From contig CAWFWX010000012.1 in the NCBI GenBank assembly GCA_963819635.1, forward strand, positions 124,001 to 188,000: a DNA stretch of 64,000 bases, written 5' to 3'. This DNA is from JACVRW01 sp963819635 (lineage in GTDB: Bacteria > Actinomycetota > Thermoleophilia > Solirubrobacterales > Thermoleophilaceae). Below are positions 7,090-15,511 of the stretch, in pieces (positions within the stretch are counted from its first letter, which is position 1; each line of letters begins with the position of its first letter). Below the pieces are notes generated by a model. That model made no database searches. It was given only the letters and a program-made list of their open reading frames with translations, and had not been told where the DNA came from. The translations under genes and the position numbers were made by a program.

Positions 7090-9536
7090 CTACCCGGACC
7101 GCGGCGAGGCAGTCGCGCGGAGGCGCGTTGCGCAGGCGGTGGAGGTCACCCGCGCGAGGCCCGAGCGGCGGGCTTCGAAGCTGACCAGGGCGCGGCCGCG
7201 ACGGTTCGTTCGCGCGGCGCGCGAGAAGCCCGGGCCGCGGACCTCGACCGTGCCGCCGCGCACCGGCCGGCCGCCGCGTCGCAGGGCCACGCTGATCACG
7301 CCGCCGCCGGGCCGCACCCGCACGCGCCGGCCGCGAGCCCGGTTGCCGCGCCCGACGCCGAGTGTCGAGCGCATCCGGATCGCGCGCGAGGAGGCCCCCA
7401 GCATGACCGGGTAGCAGCCGGGCGCCACCCGCCAGGCGTTCGACCCGGGGTCGAAGTACGACAGCGAACGGGAGTCGAGGCCGAACCGCACCCGCCGTCC
7501 GCGGCGCGGGCGCAGCGACAGCTTGGCGAAGCCCTTCAGCGCGCGCGGCGGCTGGACGATCTGCGGCGAGGGGTCGGGCAGGCCGAGGTAGAGCTGCGGC
7601 ACCGCGGTGCCGCGCGCGCCGGCCGCGGTTGCGCACGAGGACGGTGACCCGGTAGCCGCCGCGGGCGCGCAGCACCCGCAGTCCGCCGAAGCGGAAGCGT
7701 CGTGTAGGAGAGACCGTAGCCGAACGGGTAGGCGACGCCGGATCCCGCGCTCGTCGAACCAGCGGTAGCCGATGAGGACGCCCTCCTTGTAGTGGACGGT
7801 CTCGCCGATGCCGGGGTATTTCTCGGGGTCGCCGCGCGGTCGGCTGGTCGGCCTCGCGCAGCGGGAACGTCGCGGGCAGGCGGCCGCCGGGCTCGGCGTC
7901 GCCGAAGAGCACGCGCGCGATCGCGGTGCCGCCGTTCTGGCCCGGGAACCAGGCCTCGAGCAGATCGCCGGCACCTTGTCGCGCCACGGCGTGAGCACCG
8001 GCCCGCCGCTCTGCAGGACGACCACGGTGTTCGGCTGCGCGGCGGCGACCGACTCGATCAGCGCCTCGCGGTCGATCGCCGTCGCGCTGGCCGCAGGAGA
8101 GGCCCATGCACGGCTTGTCGGAGCCCTCGGTCATCCGGTCGCCGACCACCACCACCGCCACGTCCGCGCCTCTTGGCGGCGGCCGCCGCGCGAGGCGGCG
8201 TCGCTGCCGTCGTCGTATACGACGCGCTCGGCGCCGAGCCGCGCCTCGAAGGCGCGCCGCGGCGTCGTGATCTTGAACTCGTCGATCGCCGACGAGCCGC
8301 CGCCGTCCTTGATCGCGTCGGCCTCGGGGCCGATCAGCGCGACCTTGCCGAGCTTCCGCGGCGTCGAGCGGTAGCATCGACCGCCTCGTTCTCGAGCAGG
8401 ACGATGCCCTGCTCCTCGATCGCCGCGGCCTCGGCGTGGTGGGCGTTCTGGTCGATCTGCGATCGTGTCGTCCACGTAGGCGTCGCGGTCGAAGAAGCCG
8501 AACGCGAACAGCGTGCGCAGCTGCCGGCGCACGTGCTCGTCGACCGTTGCCATCGCTCGCCTGGCCGCTGGCGAGCGCAGCGTTCACGAGCAGCGGCTGG
8601 TAGGACGCACGCCGGGCCAGATGTCGAGGTCGAGGCCGTTGTTGAGCGAGTTGCCCGTGTTCTTGGCTCGCGCCGTAGTCGGTGAGCACGAAGCCCTTGA
8701 AGCCCCAGTCGCCCTTCAGGATGTCCTCGAGCAGGTGCTGGTTCTCGCACGCGTAGTGCGCCGTTCACGCGCGGGTAGGCGCACATGATCGAGCCGGCGC
8801 CGCCCTCCTTCACCGTCGCCTCGAACTGCGGCAGGTAGATCTCGCGCAGCGTGCGCTCGTCCACCCGCGCGTCGACGGTCAGCCGGTTGCCCTCGGTGCC
8901 CACGCCGATCGGCGCGCCCGGCGGCTGGAAGCCCACGCCCTCCTGGTTGTTGACCGCGAAGTGCTTGACGTTGCGCGATCACGCCCTGCGCCTGCACGCC
9001 GCGGGTCCAGCCGACCGCGATCCGCGCCGCTAGGAACGGGTCCTCGCCGAAGTACTCGAACGTGCGCCCGTTCAGCGGCGTCCGCATGCATGTTCATGGC
9101 GGGGGCGAAGACGACGTCGTTGCCCTTCTTCTTGACCTCGTCGCCGACGACCGCCGCGTGCCGGCTCGCCAGCCTCGGATCGAACGACGCGGCCAGCGAC
9201 ATCGGCGACGGCATGCCGGTCGCCTTGCCCTGGCGCGTGCCCACCGGGCCGTCGGAGAAGTAGATCGGCGGCAGCCCGACGCGCTCGACGCCGTGGCTCG
9301 TGCCGGTGTGCGATGCCCTCGCGGCCCTGCACGCCGGTCAGCTCGTCGCCGGCCAGCAGCGAGATCCTCTCGTCGCGGGTCAGCGCCTGCAGCAGCAGCT
9401 CCGCGCGCGCGTCCGGCGAGAGGCTCGTGTCGCACCACGGCCGCGTGGCCACGTCGCCGCAGCGACCCGCCGCAGCGGCGGCCGGGGCCGCTATCAGCCC
9501 CGCGAGCAGGATGGCCACTCCCGCCTTGACGAACAT
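7090..9536 (-). pseudogene. Secreted GH3 beta-glycosidase, many frameshifts
   Basis: GH3-family beta-glucosidase/xylosidase pieces appear in order in all three minus frames. From ATG 9536 there is a signal peptide (MFVKAGVAILLAGLIAAPAA) and TRDERISLLAGDELTG. Then come SLAASFDPRLASRHAAVVG, RTFEYFGEDPFLAARIAVGW, a GGAGSIMCAYPRVNG segment and GFVLTDYGA, where the Asp (about 8685) is the expected catalytic nucleophile. Next are LGKVALIGPEADA of the second domain and YKEGVLIGYRWFDERGI plus a C-terminal FN3-like domain. An extra Ig-like tail contains RPVRGGTVEVRGPG. Frame switches occur every 100-300 bases between about 7600 and 9500, while the 3' part (7090-7650) is clean. Family identity is firm; whether the gene is really broken is not. 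Confidence 0.85.
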
Positions 9537-9650
9537 CCTCAGTTCCCCTGCCTCCCCGAGCTACCCCTGCCGCGAGTGCGGCTGCCTCAACAGCGTTGGA
9601 ATTCCCTCACGGGGAGATGTGAAACCCGAGGCAACGCGGAAGCGCCGAAG

Positions 9651-10544
9651 TCAGACGCGCCTGGGCTCGTTCGCCGTGCGCTTGTCGCGTGCCAGGACAC
9701 GCGGGCTGTCGACGATGAGCTGCCGCTTGCGCAGGGCCGGTATCCCGAAGCCCAGCTCGCCGAACGACACCAGCGTGACCCTGTCCTCCTGCAGCGACAG
9801 CCGGTAGTCGAGAGCCTCGAACGGGTACGTGTGGCCGTCGATCTCGACCTTGAAGCCGGAGAAGCTGGGGTGGACCGTCACCCGCAGATCTGCGGTGGCG
9901 GGGACGACCAGCGGCGGGGCGCTGCCACCGTGCATCGCCAGGGGCGTGCACACGAGGGCCTGGGTGCCCGAGGCGAGCAGCGGGCCGCCGGCGGCCATCG
10001 AGTAGGCGCTCGATCCGAGTGGGCTTGCGACGATCAGCCCGTCGCCGGCGAGGCGGACGTAGAGGTCGTCATCGACGAACACCTCGACGACCACCTGTCC
10101 GGCACCACGGCGGGCGACCACGAAGTCGTTCACGGCCCATTCGTCTCGCGCGTTCGCGGGATGGATCGCGAGCGCTGGAAGCCGGCGCGCCGTCCAGTCG
10201 CCCCGACTCACGCGCTCCAGCGCGGTGTCGAGCTGATCGCCGCCCACGGCCGTCAGCGCGCCGAGGCTGCCGCACCCCACCCCCAGCACCGGGGTCTTCT
10301 GGGGCGCCGCCGCGTGCAGCGCAGAGAGAACGGTGCCGTCGCCGCCGACCGCAACGACGAGATCGCCAGGCTCGAGCTCCCCCTGCCGTGCCACCTCGCG
10401 TGTGGGGATGCCGGCAGCCGGGATCTGGACGATGTCCAAGCCGTTCTCCGCGGCCCAGCGCTCCAGTGTGTCGAGCGCCCCCTTGATTTGGCGGGTCGGA
10501 TGGACCACCAGGGCGACGCGCGCCGGTTGCTGATGCGCGACCAC
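9651..10544 (-). CDS. nadK: NAD kinase
   Basis: 297-aa cytoplasmic ATP/polyphosphate NAD kinase making NADP+. Diagnostic motifs: GGDGT (67-71, phosphate-donor binding), the NDFVV segment, and GDGLIVASPLGSSAYSMAAG, corresponding to the conserved GDGxIxxTPTGSTAY region in which the usual TPTGST is changed to SPLGSS. Later FKVEIDGHTYPF belongs to the beta-rich C-terminal domain. Length is normal. Start ATG 10544. It is preceded on the same strand, 18 bases away, by a stress-type protein gene, so the two probably form an operon. The substituted substrate loop could mean a divergent paralogue rather than the essential housekeeping copy. Confidence 0.88.
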   Translation of the reverse strand: MVAHQQPARVALVVHPTRQIKGALDTLERWAAENGLDIVQIPAAGIPTREVARQGELEPGDLVVAVGGDGTVLSALHAAAPQKTPVLGVGCGSLGALTAVGGDQLDTALERVSRGDWTARRLPALAIHPANARDEWAVNDFVVARRGAGQVVVEVFVDDDLYVRLAGDGLIVASPLGSSAYSMAAGGPLLASGTQALVCTPLAMHGGSAPPLVVPATADLRVTVHPSFSGFKVEIDGHTYPFEALDYRLSLQEDRVTLVSFGELGFGIPALRKRQLIVDSPRVLARDKRTANEPRRV

Positions 10545-10562
10545 CGGACCCTAACCAGCTTC

Positions 10563-10997
10563 TCAGCGCGTCCGGTGGGCGTTGGCCGCCAGCCGGCGAC
10601 GCAAACGGCGGAGCTCGAGGTTGCCGAGCCCACTGCGGCGCGGGTCCGCGAGGACGACCTCGTCGGCGCCGCGCGCCAGCGCCGCGCGCTCGATCGCCTC
10701 GACGACCTTGCGGTTCGGCGCCGCGAGGATCTCGAACTCGACCCCATCCTGGTCCCCGACGGCCCGTGATGCCCTGAACAGGTCTTCGTTCGCGAGGTCG
10801 CGGCACACCTCGTTCCAGAGCACCGAGCGCGTGTCGCAACACCCGCTTCGGGGAGCCTCCTGCCTTGCCAGGGCGACGACGGTTACACGCGACGCGCCGT
10901 CGCTCGCCCGCCGGCAGAGGGAGCGGAGCGCGCTGTCCGCACGCTCGCTCGACCGGTAGAGGACCAGCGTGTGGGTGCCCCCGGCCGGGATCGCCAT
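10563..10997 (-). CDS. UspA-like small alpha/beta protein
   Basis: 144 aa from ATG 10997 (MAIPAGGTHTLVLYRSSERADSALR is the N-terminal strand-helix region). Alternating hydrophobic strands (RVTVVALARQ, GVEFEILAAP) and a late helix followed by ADEVVLADPRRSG give the layout of a universal-stress-like alpha/beta nucleotide-binding fold. The canonical GxxGx(9)GS(S/T) ATP loop is not clear; DPRRSGLGNLELRRL takes its place. Function is unknown. It is placed directly upstream of the NAD kinase gene (18 bp) and is likely cotranscribed. Confidence 0.65.
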   Translation of the reverse strand: MAIPAGGTHTLVLYRSSERADSALRSLCRRASDGASRVTVVALARQEAPRSGCCDTRSVLWNEVCRDLANEDLFRASRAVGDQDGVEFEILAAPNRKVVEAIERAALARGADEVVLADPRRSGLGNLELRRLRRRLAANAHRTR

Positions 10998-11102
10998 GCA
11001 CGAATCGTAGTCGCGCCACATTTACCCGCCGGCTACCGAGCACCTACCGGGTCGCGTTTCCATGGCCGCATGCACCGACAGAAGATGCACCCGACGAGTC
11101 GA

Positions 11103-11930
11103 ATGGGCGCGCTCGCGCGGCGCCGCCCCCAACCGGCGCTGGTGGTCGCGCTGGTCGCCCTGATCGCGGCGACGGGCGGCTCGGCGGTGGCACTGCCTGG
11201 ACGAAACAGCATCGACCGGGATGACGTGAAGAGGAACGCGATCCGCTCGAAGGCGATCAAGAACGGCCAGGTGGCCGGGGTCGACATCGCGCGGAACGCC
11301 ATCACGGCCGCCAAGGTCGCCGACGGGACGGTGGGCGGTGCGGAGATCGCCGACGGCGCGGTGGGCGGCGCCGAGATCGCGGACGGTGCCGTGACCGGCG
11401 CCGAGATCGGCGACGGAGCGGTCGGCGCGTCCGAGCTCGCTCCCACCGAGCCCTACCACGCCGTCGGTGCCCCCGGCGAGCCCCAGTTCTCGAACGGCGG
11501 CGAGGGCGACTGCGTGTGGACGAACGGCCTCGAGAACGCCCCCGGGACGGCGCCGGCCGGCTTCGCCAAGGACGCGCTCGGCCGCGTCCGGCTGCGCGGG
11601 GTCCTGACGGCGACCGCGGGCCCGGGTGGCGACGGCGTCTGCGACCCGACCCAGGCCGACGAGTCGGAGGACGGCCTCGTGTTCGTCCTGCCGCCGGCCT
11701 ACCGACCGGGATTCTTCGACATCTCCGGATTGGCGCACGGGATCGTGATCGCCCCTGACGCGGGAGCAGTCCTCAACGGCGGGCCGATCCCGCCCGGCGG
11801 CGTGCACAGCGTGCTCGGCGGAAACGCGGCGATGGACGGGGTCTACTTCGATGCCGCAACCCCGGCGGATCGAGCGGCGGCGACGCCGGCGAGGCTCTCG
11901 CTGAAGGCGCTCCAGCGGCTCGCGGGCTGA
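11103..11930 (+). CDS. Secreted protein with AEIADGAVGG tandem repeats
   Basis: About 275 aa from ATG 11103; ATG 11070 and 11085 are in frame and also possible. The N-terminus is a basic-hydrophobic export signal (PALVVALVALIAATGGSAVAL). Then follow KRNAIRSKAIKNGQV and four 10-residue repeats of the type ADGAVGGAEI, a pattern seen in many actinobacterial surface proteins and resembling phage tail-fibre or beta-helical repeats. The C-terminal ~150 residues form a separate globular domain (ENAPGTAPAGFAKDALGRVR and later a GHGI-like hydrophobic core) with two Cys in the region GDCVW and GVCDP, possibly disulfide-linked. No enzymatic motif is visible. It is single and monocistronic, converging on the oxidoreductase gene 6 bases away. 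Confidence 0.75.
   Translation: MGALARRRPQPALVVALVALIAATGGSAVALPGRNSIDRDDVKRNAIRSKAIKNGQVAGVDIARNAITAAKVADGTVGGAEIADGAVGGAEIADGAVTGAEIGDGAVGASELAPTEPYHAVGAPGEPQFSNGGEGDCVWTNGLENAPGTAPAGFAKDALGRVRLRGVLTATAGPGGDGVCDPTQADESEDGLVFVLPPAYRPGFFDISGLAHGIVIAPDAGAVLNGGPIPPGGVHSVLGGNAAMDGVYFDAATPADRAAATPARLSLKALQRLAG
11319..11438 (+). repeat. Four tandem 30-bp coding repeats
   Basis: Units 11319-11348, 11349-11378, 11379-11408 and 11409-11438 share the pattern GCCGACGGCGCGGTGGGCGG followed by GCCGAGATC, with changes mostly at third codon positions. They encode the (A/G)DG(A/T)VxGxE(I/L) repeat of the surrounding gene. Third-position divergence points to old duplication under selection on the protein. 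Confidence 0.85.
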
Positions 11931-11936
11931 GTCGGT

Positions 11937-12749
11937 CTACGCGGCGCTCGCCAGCTGAGCGCCGGCGATCGGCGGCGCGAACACGCGCCGGGACACGATC
12001 GCCTCGCCGACCCTTCTCAGCAGCCCTGCCGAGATCTTCGGCGTGTGGTTCACGCCGATGATCCCGGCCGTGGCGAGCGCGTAGGGGTCGGCGACGTTCC
12101 GGGTCGTCACGGCGGTGCCCCAGGTTGGCCGCACGAGGAGCACGGCCAGGTCGTCGAAGGTGGCCGGGTCGCTCGCCACGTCGATCAGGACGTCGATGCC
12201 CTCGGGATGGGCCGTGGTGACGGTGTTGATCAGATCCGCGAACGAGTCGCCGACGGTCTCGGCCGCGCCATACGCGCGCATCTGCGCGGCGGCGCTCGCG
12301 TGGACCTGCGTGATCACGTGCGCACCGGCGTTGGCCGCGAACTGGGTCGCGAAGGAGCCGATGCCGTCGCCACCGCCGGCGATGGCGACGGTCCTTCCGG
12401 CGAGCGGCTCCAGCGAGTCGACGAGGTCCAGCGCGGTGGCCGCGGCGGTCGGGAGCGCCGCCGCGGCGGTCGGATCGAGCCCCGGCGGAATGTGCGCCAC
12501 CGGCGCGTCCTCGGCGACGATGAACTCGTTGGCGTGCGGCCCGAACAGGCCACGCGGGATCGCGAGCTGCCCGAAGACGCGGTCGCCGCGGGCGAAGGTC
12601 GTGGTGCCCTGGCCGACGGCTTCGATGACGCCCGCGACGTCGGCCACGCGGACCGGGGAGATACGCGGCACCGCGCCCGTGTCCCGATGAGCGTCGTTGA
12701 CCGACACCGCGAGCGTCCTGATCAGCAGCTGACCGCGTCCCGGGACCAC
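11937..12749 (-). CDS. Quinone/alcohol-dehydrogenase-like MDR oxidoreductase, N-terminally truncated
   Basis: 270 aa of the medium-chain dehydrogenase/reductase superfamily (NADPH:quinone oxidoreductase type, no zinc ligands seen). Visible are VIEAVGQGTTTFARGDRVFG of the GroES-like domain and the Rossmann NAD(P) loop AIAGGGDGIGSFATQFA, followed by a typical C-terminal substrate region. Relatives start with ~25-30 more residues (a KA(V/I)-x-aromatic strand and a PxPGPGEVLVRV segment); here translation can only begin at GTG 12749, at the point equivalent to PGRGQLLIR. Upstream, after 6 bases, lies the stop of the kinase gene, so the missing first strand was lost or is encoded nowhere nearby. 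It may be a functional shortened enzyme or a degraded gene. Confidence 0.8.
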   Translation of the reverse strand: MVPGRGQLLIRTLAVSVNDAHRDTGAVPRISPVRVADVAGVIEAVGQGTTTFARGDRVFGQLAIPRGLFGPHANEFIVAEDAPVAHIPPGLDPTAAAALPTAAATALDLVDSLEPLAGRTVAIAGGGDGIGSFATQFAANAGAHVITQVHASAAAQMRAYGAAETVGDSFADLINTVTTAHPEGIDVLIDVASDPATFDDLAVLLVRPTWGTAVTTRNVADPYALATAGIIGVNHTPKISAGLLRRVGEAIVSRRVFAPPIAGAQLASAA

Positions 12750-12755
12750 GGTGGG

Positions 12756-13598
12756 CTACGCGGCCGCCGGGAGTGAGACGGGGACCGGCGCCTCCCGGAC
12801 GATGTCGGAGCGGAACTCCGCGACCGACACCTGGCGCTCGTCCGGATCCTGGGACAGGGCGCGCGCGACGGCATCGGTGAGGGCGCGAGGCAGATCGGGG
12901 CGCTCTTCCCCGAGCGGCGGCAGCTGGACCACAGGCGTCACCACGGGTTCCGTGCTCCGCTCATAGACCAGCATGGTGCGACCCGCTCCGCTCAGGAGGC
13001 GATGGAGCACCGCGGCAACCGAGTAGAGGTCAGAGCGCGGCGACTGCGGCTCCCCCTCGAGCAGTTCGGGCGCCATGTAGCCCGGCGTACCGCTCACCGT
13101 GCCGGGGCGATCCTCGGGCGGGGAGGCGACGGCCGACGCTAGCCCGAAGTCGGCGAGCTTGGGACTCCCGTCGCGCGCGCGGATCAGGACGTTGCTGGTG
13201 GACACGTCGCCGTGGATCACGCCCTCACGATGTGCGTGATGGAGCGCGTCGCAGATCGGCCCCACGATGCGCAGCGCGTGCCGGCCGCTCAGGCGCCCGG
13301 TCCGCTTGACGAGCGTCCGGGCGTCGACGCCCTCGACGAGCTCCATGACGATGAAGTGCTGCGGGTCGGTGCCGGCGTCGAAGGTCCGCACGATGTTCGC
13401 GTGCGAGAGCCGCGCGCCGAGTTGCGCCTCCCGCCGGAAGCGCCGGACGACGAGCTCGTCCTGCGTCAGATGGGACGCGATCACCTTGACCGCCACCTCA
13501 CGCTCGAGCCACTCGTCGCGCGCCCTGTAGACCGTCGCCATGCCGCCCCGTCCGAGCAGCTCGACCGGGTGGTAGCGGTTGGCGAGTACGACGTTCAC
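12756..13598 (-). CDS. Soluble PknB-like Ser/Thr protein kinase, unusual catalytic loop
   Basis: 280-aa Hanks-type kinase domain only, without TM helix or PASTA repeats. Gly loop LLGRGGMATVY (residues 14-24), ATP Lys VAVK (38), catalytic loop HGDVSTSNVLI (H129, D131, N136), Mg loop LADFGLA (D150) and activation-segment end GTPGYMAPE are present. The usual HRDLKPxN is changed: Arg to Gly and the Lys of DLK to Ser. The catalytic Asp remains, so activity is plausible but altered. Start GTG 13598 overlaps the TGA of the preceding zinc-ribbon gene as GTGA, implying translational coupling. The C-terminus is short (RSDIVREAPVPVSLPAAA) with no sensor domain. Confidence 0.9.
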   Translation of the reverse strand: MNVVLANRYHPVELLGRGGMATVYRARDEWLEREVAVKVIASHLTQDELVVRRFRREAQLGARLSHANIVRTFDAGTDPQHFIVMELVEGVDARTLVKRTGRLSGRHALRIVGPICDALHHAHREGVIHGDVSTSNVLIRARDGSPKLADFGLASAVASPPEDRPGTVSGTPGYMAPELLEGEPQSPRSDLYSVAAVLHRLLSGAGRTMLVYERSTEPVVTPVVQLPPLGEERPDLPRALTDAVARALSQDPDERQVSVAEFRSDIVREAPVPVSLPAAA

Positions 13599-13783
13599 GG
13601 AGCGCGCCCCGCGCGGGCTGAGGGTGGAAGCGCGCGAACCCGGAAGGCGGGCTCCTTGGCGAACCGGCGGCGCCTCGGCGCCGCCTCGAGCGCCGCGTCG
13701 CACACCACGCAGCGGGGTTCTGCGAGGTAGGCCGCCGCGGCGTACTGCCTGACGCCACACTGCTGACAGTCGAGCATCGGCAT
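13595..13783 (-). CDS. Small zinc-ribbon protein coupled to the kinase
   Basis: 62 aa from ATG 13783 (ATG 13777 also in frame). Two Cys pairs, CQQCGVRQ (6 and 9) and CVVCDAALE, form a double-ribbon-like metal site, followed by an Arg-rich tail. The TGA stop at 13595-13597 overlaps the GTG of the kinase gene. Such zinc ribbons are often fused to the N-terminus of bacterial Ser/Thr kinases; here they are a separate, overlapping cistron. A one-base error separating a real fusion is possible, but the exact GTGA overlap favours two proteins. Likely role is metal-dependent protein interaction with the kinase (inferred). Confidence 0.7.
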   Translation of the reverse strand: MPMLDCQQCGVRQYAAAAYLAEPRCVVCDAALEAAPRRRRFAKEPAFRVRALPPSARAGRAP

Positions 13784-13889
13784 GACCGAATGGTCCGACT
13801 CTGGGCCCCGCCTGTCGTCAGGCGGGGGGCGACTCTTTCGGCTACTCCAGCGGGCGTACGTCCGCGCCGGTGGCCTAACCTGAGGCTGC

Positions 13890-15506
13890 GTGGAGACCGC
13901 GGTCCTCCCGGCTCGACGCCGCCTCGACGTGTCGCTCTGGTCGGCCGCGCCGTCGGCTCTGGCGCTCGCCTTCGGGTTCGCCTACCTGGTGTTCGAGCCG
14001 CGGCCCGGCGACCTCGCCGTGCACGTGTTCCGCGCGGAGCTCTTCGGCCGCGAGGGGTTCACGATCTGGAGCGGGCACTGGTACGGCGGGCACCACACGC
14101 CCGCCTACAGCGTCCTGTCGGCGCCGCTCTCCTGGCTCGTCGGGCCGCGCGTGCTCTTGGTCCTGTCCTGCGTGGCGTGCGCCGCCCTGTTCGAGCGCCT
14201 GGCGCACGCCCATTTCGGTCCCGAGCGGGCCCGCTTCGGCGCGCTCTGGCTCGGGTTCGGGACCGTCACGATGCTGGCCACCAGCCGGCTCCCGTTCGCG
14301 CTTGGCACGGCGCTCGGGTTGGCCGCGGCGCTCGCGCTGCAGCGCGAGCGCCGCAGGACCGCGGTGGCGCTCGCGTTTCTCAGCCCCCTGGCCAGCCCGG
14401 TCGCCGGGCTGTTCACCGCGATGGGAGGGCTGGCGTACGCGTGGGGGGCGAGGAGGCATGCCCGCACCGGGCTCGCCATCGCCGCGGCGGCGCTGTCGCC
14501 ACCGGTCCTCCTGGCGATCGCGTTTCCCGAGGGCGGCTGGGCGCCGTTCCCGTTCACCGCGTACCTGCCGATCCCGATCTTCTGCGCCGCCTGTCTCATC
14601 GTGCTGCCGCGCCAGGAGCGGGCGCTGCGGGCGGGAGCGGTGCTGTACGCGGTCGGTGCGACGCTGGCCTGGGCGGTCGAGACGCCCGTGGGCGGCACGG
14701 CCCCGCGCCTCGGGATGCTGTTCGGCGGACCGCTCCTCCTGTGCGCGACCTGGGACCGGCTGCGGCGAGCGTCACCGCAGCTCCTGGTCGTGGCGGTCGC
14801 AGGCTTCGGCCTGCTCGGCTACTGGCAGTGGACCTCGGCGATCCGCGACATCGACAAGGCACTGAGCGATCCCGCCGCCGCGTCGACCTACTTCGAGCCG
14901 CTGCGCCAGTTCCTGGCCACCCTCCCCGACGAGCGCCGGATCGAGATCCCGTTCACGAGCAGCCGCTGGGAGAGCGCCGAGGTGGCGCCGCTCGTGCCCC
15001 TGGCGCGCGGCTGGGAGCGCCAGCTCGACACGGCGAGCAACCCCGTCTTCTACCGGGGCGACCTCAACCGGCTCACCTACGCGAGCTGGCTCGCCGAGAA
15101 CGCCGTGCGCTACGTCGCGCTGCCGAGCTCGAAGCCCGACAGGAGCTCGTACGCGGAGCGGGCGCTGATCGAGACGGGCCTGCCCTATCTGCGGCTGCGC
15201 TGGAAGTCCGACGAGTGGCGCGTCTACGAGGTGCTCCTCCCGGCCCCGATGGTGATCGCCGAGGAGGATGCGCAAATCGTGCTCGAGCAGCTCCGCTCGG
15301 ACGAGCTGCTGCTGGACGTGAAGCGCCCGGGCACGGCGCTCGTCCGGGTCCGCTGGACGCCGTACTGGTTCGCGGCCGGCGGCTGCGTCGAGCGAGCGGG
15401 CGACTGGACACGGGTAACCGCCCGGCAGCCCGGCTACATGCGCCTCTCGACCCGCTTCGCCCCGGAGCGCATCCTGCAGCACGGTCGCCGCTGCGACGAC
15501 GGCTAG
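13890..15506 (+). CDS. Large multi-pass membrane protein of GT-C/PTPS-related type
   Basis: 538 aa, GTG 13890. The first ~330 residues hold about nine hydrophobic segments; an early extracytoplasmic loop (GDLAVHVFRAELFGREGF, then WSGHWYGGHHTP) with acidic and His residues resembles the first loop of GT-C lipid-linked glycosyltransferases and 6-pyruvoyl-tetrahydropterin-synthase-related membrane proteins. The remaining ~200 residues are soluble, with YFEPLRQFLATLPDERRIEIPF and a beta-rich end. Family knowledge suggests action on lipid-linked sugars or cell-surface glycans outside the membrane, but no substrate can be named. It stands alone; its stop is 5 bases from the convergent aldo/keto reductase stop. 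Confidence 0.8.
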   Translation: METAVLPARRRLDVSLWSAAPSALALAFGFAYLVFEPRPGDLAVHVFRAELFGREGFTIWSGHWYGGHHTPAYSVLSAPLSWLVGPRVLLVLSCVACAALFERLAHAHFGPERARFGALWLGFGTVTMLATSRLPFALGTALGLAAALALQRERRRTAVALAFLSPLASPVAGLFTAMGGLAYAWGARRHARTGLAIAAAALSPPVLLAIAFPEGGWAPFPFTAYLPIPIFCAACLIVLPRQERALRAGAVLYAVGATLAWAVETPVGGTAPRLGMLFGGPLLLCATWDRLRRASPQLLVVAVAGFGLLGYWQWTSAIRDIDKALSDPAAASTYFEPLRQFLATLPDERRIEIPFTSSRWESAEVAPLVPLARGWERQLDTASNPVFYRGDLNRLTYASWLAENAVRYVALPSSKPDRSSYAERALIETGLPYLRLRWKSDEWRVYEVLLPAPMVIAEEDAQIVLEQLRSDELLLDVKRPGTALVRVRWTPYWFAAGGCVERAGDWTRVTARQPGYMRLSTRFAPERILQHGRRCDDG

Positions 15507-15511
15507 CGGAC

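Noticed and set aside
11319..11438. CRISPR-like repeats
   Set aside because: Tandem units without spacers, in frame, encoding a decapeptide repeat of a protein gene.
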